25,340 bases of DNA. It comes from Bacteroidaceae bacterium. GTDB taxonomy: Bacteria > Bacteroidota > Bacteroidia > Bacteroidales > Bacteroidaceae. The notes beneath the pieces are model-generated. The model did not search any database, had not been told where the DNA came from, and saw only the letters and a list, made by a program, of their open reading frames with translations. The position numbers and the translations under genes are program-made. Below, one piece after another: positions 8,332 to 16,018 of the stretch (position 1 is the first letter of the stretch; each line of letters opens with the position of its first letter). The stretch covers positions 1 to 25,340 of the forward strand of contig JAFYMV010000228.1 in the NCBI GenBank assembly GCA_017548225.1. The letters are read 5' to 3'.

Positions 8332-8356
8332 TTAATGCTAAAAATTATGCAGTTTC
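8332..8356 (+). repeat. Dispersed ~23-bp element, copy 4
   Basis: AAAATTATGCAGTTTC preceded by ATGCTA. It aligns base for base with the reverse complement of copy 1 over 22 positions with three differences, and with copy 2 including the TATATAC about 15 bp upstream of the element's core. Confidence 0.55.
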
Positions 8357-8505
8357 TCTCTACATTGCCATTGTATTCCGTTTGCGTTCCTCGTAATATC
8401 CTGAAACTGAAACCATAAGAGTAAGCTAAAAGGCCTTAAAAAGTCGTCTAACCCCTTAAAAACAGGGGAAATACACCACAAATATATGTTTTACAACATT
8501 TTTTC

Positions 8506-8538
8506 AAACAAAATGATTGCGTTTAATAAATTTTGTTT
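8506..8538. repeat. Perfect 9-bp inverted repeat across the promoter spacer
   Basis: AAACAAAAT (8506-8514) is the exact reverse complement of ATTTTGTTT (8530-8538), with 15 bases between. The left arm ends just before the -33 TTG and the right arm abuts the -7 box, so a bound regulator would cover the promoter. It could be an operator; AT-richness makes a chance match possible. Confidence 0.5.
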
Positions 8539-8546
8539 TACATTTG
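8517..8546 (+). promoter_or_regulatory. Promoter of the secreted 638-residue protein gene
   Basis: TTG at 8517-8519, a 19-nt spacer and TACATTTG at 8539-8546 give a full Bacteroidetes promoter. Transcription would start near 8553, leaving an AT-rich leader of about 65 nt before the ATG at 8619. Confidence 0.7.
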
Positions 8547-8618
8547 CGCCCTCATTTGAGCAATAGGTATACATTTTTCAACAAAATAACTATTATTAAT
8601 ATTTAAATTTTTTAAGGT

Positions 8619-10535
8619 ATGAAGAAAAACTACTTCTCTATCTTGTTTGCTGCTTTGATGTTGTTCGTGGCTATGCCCGTTTCAGCTGAGGTTAAGAGCA
8701 TGGCTGACTTGTATGGTAAGTACAAGTTTACAGCAACTATCACACCCACAGAAGCTGGTCAAGAGTACACTCACCTTTGGAAGAGCGAGTGTGAGGTAAT
8801 CATCACAAAGGGTGCTAACGGTAACGTTGGTTCTGTTACTGGTCTTTTGGGCGCCGAGGCAACTCAGTCTGTGTCTAAGATTGACCTTACAAACAACCAC
8901 TTTGATGTAATCAACCCCAATCCCAACAACTACGGTTTGTTTACTCCTTACCCCGATGCTGTTGGTGTTACTGATCCTACTCTTGAGGACCTCCAGTTGT
9001 ACACCATGGAGTACCACTACAACCCCGAGACAAAGGAAATTACAATTCCTGATTTCTCTATCGCAGGTTTGTCATGGCCTGCTCCTGACTATGTATTGAC
9101 AGCAAATGTGCTTGCCAACGTTACTAACGTAAAGATGGAACTCATCGAGGCTGAAGTAATCGTTATCCCCGAGATTGCTGGTGAGTGGACATATACTCCG
9201 TACTATGCTGACAACGATTCAACTATCTTCAAGGAGTTCACAATGAACGTTGTTGCTACTGACGACACCAACAAGAATTGGGACGTAACATTCTCATTCG
9301 AAGGTTATGGTGAATTCACATTGCCCGGTACATTTGACGGCCTTGAATTTAACATCCCTTACGACAGCTTGTACCTTGACGTAGAGAATAAGATTCGCTT
9401 CGGTAAGAAAGCCGACAAAGCAAGTTCATTCTCTTTCACTTACAACACCAAGACCTTGATGTATCAGAACGATGCTTTCTACATCTATAAGGAGGAAACA
9501 GATACTGTTATAAGAGTTCAAAGACTCCGTGGAGGTTCTATCAAGCGCGAAGACCCCAATGCTTACAAGTGGGATGGCACCTATGAGGTTAGCGTTAAGT
9601 ACAACGAGGATTACGATGAGGCTGACGGCGTTGAGTTCCCTAAAAACTTCGACATGGTTGTAGTAGAGAGCAATGGCTCGTACGTTGTAAACAAGTTCCT
9701 CGGCTACGATTGCTCATTCGCATTCACTCCCAGCGAGAATGGCAAGTCTGCTACAATTGATTTGAAGGGTTACTATGGCTTTGTATGGCTCACATCTCTC
9801 GGTGAGATCAATGGTGACTACGCATACTATATCCTTACCGACGTTAACGGCCAATCTACGTCATTGACCGTTACACTGAACGAGGATGGTTCATTGTCAA
9901 TCGACGACTTCTCTGTAAGCTACCACTTGTGGATGGCAGATACCAACAAGGCTATCGCATCTATGTCAAAGGTTAGCGCTTCAAAGTTTGAGTACGATTG
10001 GGATGGCGAGTACACACTCAAAGCAACTGTAGAGGCAGAAGGAGAGTATCCCGCAGAGTTTAACGTAGTGGTAGAAGCTACCGAGAATGGCTATATCATC
10101 AAGGAGTTCATGAACAATGATGTTTACACCTTGAACCAGGGTAACATGATGTTGAATGCTAATGGAAAGACCGCAAGCATCGCTCTGACCAAGTACTATG
10201 GCTACTGTTTCGTAGGTGGTAGCTATCCTGACTACGTAACATTGAATGACAAGGAGGGTAACGCTACATCTCTTAACCTTGTTTACAACGATGGCGTCAT
10301 CACCATGGATGACTTCACAGTAAACGCATTCAACTGGGATACCAACGAGTCAAGCAAGCTCGCCACATACAGCAATGTAGTCCTCACCAAGAAGAACGCA
10401 GACAATGCTATTGAGAAGAACGTAGTTGAGACCAATGCTGTAGAGGGTATCTTCGACCTCCTCGGTCGCAAGCTCGATGCTATCACAGTTCCTGGCCTTT
10501 ACATCGTAAACGGCAAAAAGGTCCTCGTTAAGTAA
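8619..10535 (+). CDS. Secreted four-module beta-rich protein with type IX-like C-terminal tail
   Basis: A 638-residue exported protein of unknown function. Residues 1-23 form a type I signal peptide ending VSA before Glu24, with no lipobox. The body appears to be four modules of about 120-150 residues, beginning near 31 (YGKYKFTA), 186 (IAGEWTY), 317 (KWDGTYEV) and 461 (DWDGEYTL). Modules 3 and 4 clearly repeat: NGKSATIDLKGYYG with NGKTASIALTKYYG, and SIDDFSV with TMDDFTV. The last 31 residues, with FDLLGRK and ending GLYIVNGKKVLVK, resemble the C-terminal sorting domain of type IX cargo. Codons favour GGT, GCT and GTT more than in neighbouring genes, which may mean high expression. It has its own promoter and terminator directly before the SusC operon, so it may share a substrate with it. 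Binding or adhesion is a guess. Confidence 0.8.
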   Translation: MKKNYFSILFAALMLFVAMPVSAEVKSMADLYGKYKFTATITPTEAGQEYTHLWKSECEVIITKGANGNVGSVTGLLGAEATQSVSKIDLTNNHFDVINPNPNNYGLFTPYPDAVGVTDPTLEDLQLYTMEYHYNPETKEITIPDFSIAGLSWPAPDYVLTANVLANVTNVKMELIEAEVIVIPEIAGEWTYTPYYADNDSTIFKEFTMNVVATDDTNKNWDVTFSFEGYGEFTLPGTFDGLEFNIPYDSLYLDVENKIRFGKKADKASSFSFTYNTKTLMYQNDAFYIYKEETDTVIRVQRLRGGSIKREDPNAYKWDGTYEVSVKYNEDYDEADGVEFPKNFDMVVVESNGSYVVNKFLGYDCSFAFTPSENGKSATIDLKGYYGFVWLTSLGEINGDYAYYILTDVNGQSTSLTVTLNEDGSLSIDDFSVSYHLWMADTNKAIASMSKVSASKFEYDWDGEYTLKATVEAEGEYPAEFNVVVEATENGYIIKEFMNNDVYTLNQGNMMLNANGKTASIALTKYYGYCFVGGSYPDYVTLNDKEGNATSLNLVYNDGVITMDDFTVNAFNWDTNESSKLATYSNVVLTKKNADNAIEKNVVETNAVEGIFDLLGRKLDAITVPGLYIVNGKKVLVK

Positions 10536-10564
10536 AACACTTAAATATCTTACCGGAACATGTT

Positions 10565-10600
10565 AAAGTGCTTTCCGCATTTTGCGGAGAGCACTTTTTT
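10565..10600 (+). terminator. Rho-independent terminator after the secreted protein gene
   Basis: AAAGTGCT then TCCGCA pairs with TGCGGA then AGCACTTT, with one internal mismatch and a very short loop, followed directly by a T run. It begins 29 nt after the stop codon. The same bases carry the -33 box of the next promoter. Confidence 0.85.
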
Positions 10601-10611
10601 TATTAATTTTG
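10581..10611 (+). promoter_or_regulatory. Promoter of the SusC operon, overlapping the terminator
   Basis: TTTG at 10581-10584 lies in the loop of the preceding terminator hairpin. The spacer is exactly 19 nt and covers the hairpin's 3' arm and T run, and TAATTTTG (10604-10611) is a perfect -7 box. The start codon at 10664 would follow a leader of about 45 nt. Confidence 0.65.
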
Positions 10612-10663
10612 CCGATGAATTTTACCTTGGAATATTGTGTAATATAAGAACTTAACAAAATAG

Positions 10664-13600
10664 ATGGACAAGACTAATCCAATAAGAACTTTTGTCGGCA
10701 AAATATGCTGTACAATCTTGATGGTGCTGATGGCCCTCCCAACCTTCGCGAGTGATACTGAAGATGGAAACACCACAGTATCCGGTGTAGTGGTAGACAA
10801 GAAGAACAAAGAGCCATTAATTGGTGTAAGCGTTGCCATTTGGAAAGACGGAAAGATAGAAACAGGTGCTACCACCGACTATGAAGGATCCTTCTACATT
10901 TCCACCTCCTTGACAAACTTCGAGGTGCAATTCTCATACATGGGATACAAGGATGTGACGATAAGTTCAAATTCGCACAAGCTTAATGCGATGCACATCG
11001 AATTGGAGGAAGATGCCAACACGCTCGGCGACGTTGTCGTAACAGGTTTTGTAACCAAAAACAAGGAAACCTTTACTGGTGCCGTTACTGAGATGTCAGG
11101 CTTGGAGCTACGACAGGTGTCGGGAACAAATCTCATCGGTGCGATTTCAGCCCTTACACCAGGTATGGCCATGGTGCAGAACACCAGTCAGGGGTCAAAC
11201 CCCAACCATACCCCCGAGTTGGTGCTCCGCGGTATGAGTTCGTTCTCAAACAGTGGCCAACAAGTCAATCAACCGACCATCATCCTTGACGGTACCGAAA
11301 TTACCATGCAGGATCTCTATGACCTCGATATCAACGAGGTAGAAAAGATCACCGTACTGAAAGATGCTTCTGCTACCGCCCTCTACGGATCAAAGGCAGC
11401 CAATGGCGTTATCGTCATCACACGTAAGCCTATCCATGAGAGCACAGTACGCGTACAGTACAACTTCACTGGCAACCTACAGTTTCCCGTATTGAGCGAC
11501 TACAATGTGCTCAACGCAAGCGAAAAGTTGGAATATGAGCGTTTGGCGGGTCTTTACGACGCACATGGCGCTATAAGCTCAACGACAAAACTACCCTTGC
11601 AATATGAATATGATGAGCTATACAACCAACGATACAAGCTCATCAGAGCTGGTTTGAATAGCGACTGGTTATCACAGCCTGCACGTATAGCATTCTCAAA
11701 CGACCACTCACTACGTGTATATGGCGGTGCAGCAAACTTACGCTATGAATTGACTGGACGTTTCGGCGACACTCGAGGTGTAATGAAGGACGACTACCGC
11801 AAGCGTCACAACCTCGGTTTCAAACTTGATTATCATTTGGGAACACTTGTCCTGTCAAACCGCACCACATACCAAGAGGTAAACGTAAAGAACACTCCCT
11901 ATGGTTCGTTTTCACAATATGTACAGATGAACCCCTATGACAGAATCTACAACGAGGATGGTACCCTCAACACCAACCTTTCGTGGAGTATCGACAACCC
12001 GCTCTACGAAGCCACATTGGGCAGTTTCTCTACAAGCGGCACCCGCACATTGAGTAACAGTACTGACTTGCGTTGGGATATCAGCAAGATGTTCCTCCTC
12101 ACTGGACACTTTAACGTGACAAGCGAGATGGGATCAAGTGACATCTTTACATCGCCCAAATCATTGGTATACAAGGATATTACCGACTTGAGCAAAAAGG
12201 GACAATACACCAAGGGTGTTTCGGAAGGAACAAGTTATAATGGTAACTTGGTAGGTACATTCAACAAGTTCTTCGAGGACGAGTCGCTCATAAGCCTTTC
12301 TACAGGTTGGGAGATAAATTATTCTAACAGCAATAGCGAAACGATACAGGCTATCGGATTCTTCAACGATCAACTCGCTTACATCGGCAACGCCGTAAGC
12401 TATCCGACCAGCAGCAGACCCTATGGTACACAAGCAGAAACAGCCGACGTGGGTGCCTTCGTGACGGGTAACCTTTCATGGCGTAACCGCTACTTTGTCG
12501 ATGGAACATGGCGTACAACAGGTTCTTCACAGTTCGGTGAGAACAACCGCTATGGACATTTTTGGTCAAGTGGTCTCGGCTGGAACATTCTCAACGAGCC
12601 CTTCATGAAGGGAGTGAAACGCCACTTCGACATCTTCAAGTTGCGTGGAAGTACGGGATACACAGGTAAAGTAAGCTTCAGCCCCTTCCAGGCGATGACT
12701 ATGTACCAATACCAAAATGATTACGAATACAAGAACGGCATTGGAGCAATTCCAGTCACTATTGGTAACGTTAACCTGACTTGGGAACGCACGATGAACT
12801 ACAACGTGGGATTTGACCTCAGTATGTTTGACCGTCGCTTGAACTTCACCGCTGATGCCTATATACGAAACACAACCGACCTCTTGCTCGACCAATCAAA
12901 AGCTCCCTCTACAGGTGTGACTACTGCCAAGGGCAACTTGGGTGAGATGCAGAACAGAGGCTTGGAGTTCCAACTCGACGGATACGTAATCCGCACCAAC
13001 GATTTCTACTGGCGCTTGGCAACAATGGGCTATACCAACCAGAACAAAATCACCAAGATTGGCAACGCGTTGGAGGAGGTTAACAAACAGAACCAGGCGA
13101 ACACCTCTACTTCACTTACTCCCCTTCCCCAATATGCAGAAGGAGAGAGCGTGACAGCACTAAAATTGGTACGCTCAGCTGGTATCGACCCTGCCACGGG
13201 TAAGGAAGTATACATCAAACGCGATGGTACGCTCACCTTCGATTACGACCCTGCAGACCGCGTTCTCATCGGTGATACCGAACCTGTATACACAGGCACA
13301 TTCAGCACCAATGTATTCTGGAAAGGATTTAGCATATATACATTGTTCAACACCCGCATGGGTGCATGGGTGTACAACACCACTCGCGTAAGCAAAGTCG
13401 AAGGTAGTGACCCTTATTACAATGCCGACCAGCGCGTATTTGACGATCGTTGGAAACAGCCCGGTGACGTGGCTTTCTATAAAGACATTGCAGACAGCAG
13501 CCGTCCCAAGCAAACCACACGTTTCGCCGAGCAGGAGTATACACTGTCACTCGGCTCACTCAACATTGGCTATGAGTTTGACCCCAAGGTATGTAAGTCT

Positions 13601-13732
13601 CTGCATGTGAAAAACCTCCGTACGGGTATCAATTTTACAGACATCTTGCGCTTCTCAAGTGTAAAGATCGAACGAGGTACCGACTATCTTTACAGCCAGG
13701 GATTTGAGTTCTATTTGAATGTGACACTATAA
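10664..13732 (+). CDS. SusC/RagA-type TonB-dependent outer-membrane transporter
   Basis: A 1022-residue outer-membrane barrel that imports a bound ligand, powered by TonB. Order of parts: signal peptide (about 1-29, after MALPTFAS); carboxypeptidase-regulatory-like beta-sandwich (about 37-115, SGVVVDKKNKEPLIGVSV); TonB-box-like DVVVTGF (123-129); plug domain (about 130-255) with LVLRGMSS, the SusC-typical PTIILDGTEI and DASATALYGSKAANGVIVIT; then the barrel, closing with an aromatic-rich strand that ends FYLNVTL. The short N-terminal region has no STN domain, so no direct signalling to an anti-sigma factor is expected. The SusD gene starts two bases after the stop. No adjacent ECF sigma or hybrid two-component regulator is in the window. 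The substrate is inferred to be peptide or protein from the downstream M16 peptidase and the lack of any glycoside hydrolase. Confidence 0.95.
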   Translation: MDKTNPIRTFVGKICCTILMVLMALPTFASDTEDGNTTVSGVVVDKKNKEPLIGVSVAIWKDGKIETGATTDYEGSFYISTSLTNFEVQFSYMGYKDVTISSNSHKLNAMHIELEEDANTLGDVVVTGFVTKNKETFTGAVTEMSGLELRQVSGTNLIGAISALTPGMAMVQNTSQGSNPNHTPELVLRGMSSFSNSGQQVNQPTIILDGTEITMQDLYDLDINEVEKITVLKDASATALYGSKAANGVIVITRKPIHESTVRVQYNFTGNLQFPVLSDYNVLNASEKLEYERLAGLYDAHGAISSTTKLPLQYEYDELYNQRYKLIRAGLNSDWLSQPARIAFSNDHSLRVYGGAANLRYELTGRFGDTRGVMKDDYRKRHNLGFKLDYHLGTLVLSNRTTYQEVNVKNTPYGSFSQYVQMNPYDRIYNEDGTLNTNLSWSIDNPLYEATLGSFSTSGTRTLSNSTDLRWDISKMFLLTGHFNVTSEMGSSDIFTSPKSLVYKDITDLSKKGQYTKGVSEGTSYNGNLVGTFNKFFEDESLISLSTGWEINYSNSNSETIQAIGFFNDQLAYIGNAVSYPTSSRPYGTQAETADVGAFVTGNLSWRNRYFVDGTWRTTGSSQFGENNRYGHFWSSGLGWNILNEPFMKGVKRHFDIFKLRGSTGYTGKVSFSPFQAMTMYQYQNDYEYKNGIGAIPVTIGNVNLTWERTMNYNVGFDLSMFDRRLNFTADAYIRNTTDLLLDQSKAPSTGVTTAKGNLGEMQNRGLEFQLDGYVIRTNDFYWRLATMGYTNQNKITKIGNALEEVNKQNQANTSTSLTPLPQYAEGESVTALKLVRSAGIDPATGKEVYIKRDGTLTFDYDPADRVLIGDTEPVYTGTFSTNVFWKGFSIYTLFNTRMGAWVYNTTRVSKVEGSDPYYNADQRVFDDRWKQPGDVAFYKDIADSSRPKQTTRFAEQEYTLSLGSLNIGYEFDPKVCKSLHVKNLRTGINFTDILRFSSVKIERGTDYLYSQGFEFYLNVTL

Positions 13733-13734
13733 GA

Positions 13735-15144
13735 ATGATGACGACTATGAAGAAGATTATATATATTATACACTTAGCTGTTGCCCTATTTGCGACAACA
13801 TCATGCGAGGACTTTCTCAATATTACTCCCGAAGGACAAGCAAAACGTGACGAATTGCTCGAATCTGCCGAGGGCATTGAAGATGCTATGTATGGTGTAT
13901 ATGCACAGTTGCGTTCAAACACATTGTATGGCCAAGAGCTACACTTCCATACACTTGAAGTAATGGCTCATAACTTGCATTGCGAAGGAAACACCACCTT
14001 AACAGCATTGGGTAATTTCGAATATGACAACACCAATGTCGAGTCACTATTTGAGAAAATTTGGACTGCAATGTACAAGAACATCTCCAATGTCAACTGT
14101 GTACTTGACGCACCGCTCGTGGCCAATGCAAAGGAATTTCCCTATACTATCTACAAGGGTGAAGCGCTCGGTCTTCGTGCCTTTATGCACTTTGACCTTG
14201 TGCGTATCTTCGCCGAGCAATATACAGAAAACAATAATGCTGAGGGTATTCCCTATGCTACAAGTTTTTCTTTGAACACGCCCGCCTTTGAGAGCCTCAA
14301 GGACAACTACAAGCACATCATTGCAGACTTGTTAGAAGCAGAGAAACTCCTTGCCGATGAGGAAGAATATGAGGGCCAAGGCAACTATATGCTTGACCGC
14401 CAAATTCACTTCAACAAGCATGCCGTGAAAGCAACACTTGCAAGAGTGTACCTGACCATGGGCGACAAGGAGAATGCTGCAAAGTATGCCAAGGAGGTTA
14501 TTGATGACAAGAAATACTACCTGAAGGAGATGACCGAGGTGCAGAATGACCTTGCTGGAGTCCTTTCAAAGAAGGAATGTATTTTTGGTATATACCATTC
14601 AGGCTTTTACACACAAGTTTATACGAAATTGCAGTTGATGACCACCTTCTCCTCTCTCAACTTGCGTTCTGACTTCAAGAATATCTATGAGAACAATGAC
14701 TATAGAGTAGATGCTTACTTCTCGACAGCAACTCAAGGCTCTGACCAAGTATATCGCCTAAGCAAGCTTACAGATGTCTACGAATTGAACAACAATGTCG
14801 AGTTACGTCCTTCGGATCTTATCCTCGGTATCAATATGATAAGAATCCCCGAAATGTACTACATCATGTCCGAGACTCTACTTGAAAAGGATGCAGAACA
14901 AGCTATGACATACCACAATGAAGTGCGCCTGCATCGTGGACTCGAGCCACTTGACACCCTCTTAACAATACAACTTATTAATGAAGAACGTTACAAGGAG
15001 TATATCGGTGAGGGACAGCTTTGGTTCAACATGAAGCGTCAGAATTTGTCTATAAAATCTTCGAACAACGTTACCACATTTGAGGGAAGCAAAGCGATAT
15101 ATGCTGTACCCATCCCTGATATTGAAAAAGAAAACCGTTTTTGA
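13735..15144 (+). CDS. SusD/RagB-type substrate-binding lipoprotein
   Basis: Surface-exposed lipoprotein that forms the lid on the SusC barrel. The 469-residue product has a signal peptide with lipobox TTSC (Cys24) followed by EDFLNITPEG, a classic SusD N-terminus. The C-terminal region has the family hallmarks LRPSDLILGINMIRIPEMYYIMSE and INEERYKEYIGEGQLWFNMKR, in shortened form below. Helical TPR-like segments lie between them (VKATLARVYLTMGDKENAAKYA, shortened). I keep the first ATG at 13735, two bases after the SusC stop. The ATG at 13747 (MKKII) would give an equally good signal peptide and cannot be excluded. At 469 residues it is on the short side for SusD, as seen in some peptide-type systems. 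Confidence 0.94.
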   Translation: MMTTMKKIIYIIHLAVALFATTSCEDFLNITPEGQAKRDELLESAEGIEDAMYGVYAQLRSNTLYGQELHFHTLEVMAHNLHCEGNTTLTALGNFEYDNTNVESLFEKIWTAMYKNISNVNCVLDAPLVANAKEFPYTIYKGEALGLRAFMHFDLVRIFAEQYTENNNAEGIPYATSFSLNTPAFESLKDNYKHIIADLLEAEKLLADEEEYEGQGNYMLDRQIHFNKHAVKATLARVYLTMGDKENAAKYAKEVIDDKKYYLKEMTEVQNDLAGVLSKKECIFGIYHSGFYTQVYTKLQLMTTFSSLNLRSDFKNIYENNDYRVDAYFSTATQGSDQVYRLSKLTDVYELNNNVELRPSDLILGINMIRIPEMYYIMSETLLEKDAEQAMTYHNEVRLHRGLEPLDTLLTIQLINEERYKEYIGEGQLWFNMKRQNLSIKSSNNVTTFEGSKAIYAVPIPDIEKENRF

Positions 15145-15162
15145 TATAGCGCATAGAGATAT

Positions 15163-16005
15163 ATGAAAAATCTACTTAAAAACACTGTATTATTACTCTT
15201 GGGAGTATTATGTTTCACTGCATGCGAAACCGAATATCTCAAGTTTGACGCATCGCATAATGGCGTGTATTTCACTACCGATAAACTTAAGTACTCATTC
15301 AGTGTAACTTCCGACACCATCCACGAATATCTTTTCAAGATGCCCATACAGATAATGGGACTCACCAGCAAGCAGGGCCGCGAGGTAGCATATAGAGTGA
15401 ATGAAGATTCTACTACCGCAGTGAAGGACGTGCACTATACATTAGGCAAGGCCATTATAGCTCCAGACTCTATTACTGGCTATATTCCCATCACCATCTT
15501 GCGCGACAACCTCGAGGGAAGCTATGCCGAAGGATATACTACCTATCGCCTATACATCGAGTTGATAGATAACGACTATTTCACTCCTACACTTGACACA
15601 TTGAGTCAGGCACGCTTGTTGCAGTTTGACAATGCCATAGATATTCCTGAATGGGTTGATTGGAAGGGAGATAAGATATGGCGCCCAGGAGAGCCTCATC
15701 CCAATCTTGGCAGCTGGCATCCCTATACCTACATCAAGTTGGTAGAGCAGTTCCATACTATTAAAAATATTGACAACATGTATGAGACCTACCAAAAGAT
15801 GGCGACATATTATGGTGGCGAGAATCTTGAGAAAGTACCGTATGCAGCATTCCACCCCTATGAACACATCATGCGTAAATACGTTTTTGCTCCTTTGTAT
15901 GAGTATTTTAACAATGAGGAAAATAAAGAGGCGATATTAGAGATGTACCCCGACTATCCTTTTGATTTCCCTAACCCTTATGAAGAACAAGAATCAGTAC
16001 AATAA
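15163..16005 (+). CDS. DUF4843 lipoprotein
   Basis: A 280-residue lipoprotein with signal peptide and lipobox FTAC (Cys21). The next residues, ETEYLKFDASHNGVYF, followed by a beta-rich first half with VKDVHYTLGKAIIAPDS, are characteristic of DUF4843, a family that occurs almost only in SusCD operons next to PKD-like lipoproteins. The second half, from about residue 165 (WVDWKGDKIW), is aromatic-rich. The function is not established. Accessory lipoproteins of this class are thought to sit on the cell surface with SusCD and help bind ligand. It lies 18 nt after SusD and 13 nt before the next gene, so co-transcription is nearly certain. Confidence 0.85.
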   Translation: MKNLLKNTVLLLLGVLCFTACETEYLKFDASHNGVYFTTDKLKYSFSVTSDTIHEYLFKMPIQIMGLTSKQGREVAYRVNEDSTTAVKDVHYTLGKAIIAPDSITGYIPITILRDNLEGSYAEGYTTYRLYIELIDNDYFTPTLDTLSQARLLQFDNAIDIPEWVDWKGDKIWRPGEPHPNLGSWHPYTYIKLVEQFHTIKNIDNMYETYQKMATYYGGENLEKVPYAAFHPYEHIMRKYVFAPLYEYFNNEENKEAILEMYPDYPFDFPNPYEEQESVQ

Positions 16006-16018
16006 CACCTTGTCCAAT

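Larger units (their letters stand above)
7696..8516. other. Long non-coding region rich in repeats
   Basis: About 820 bases between the terminator and the next promoter, with many stops in all frames. The only open frames are a 68-residue + strand frame and a 78-residue - strand frame near 7770-8006. They overlap each other, lack recognisable features and are not called as genes. The region holds four copies of a ~23-bp AT-rich element and a four-unit tandem array, listed separately. It also has short inverted repeats at 7879-7893 (GCGAAA/TTTCGC) and 8452-8468 (CCCCT/AGGGG). No tRNA, riboswitch or insertion sequence was recognised. Confidence 0.7.

Noticed and set aside
8452..8468. CCCCT/AGGGG hairpin as a terminator
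   Set aside because: The stem is only five bp with no T run, and there is no gene ending before it.
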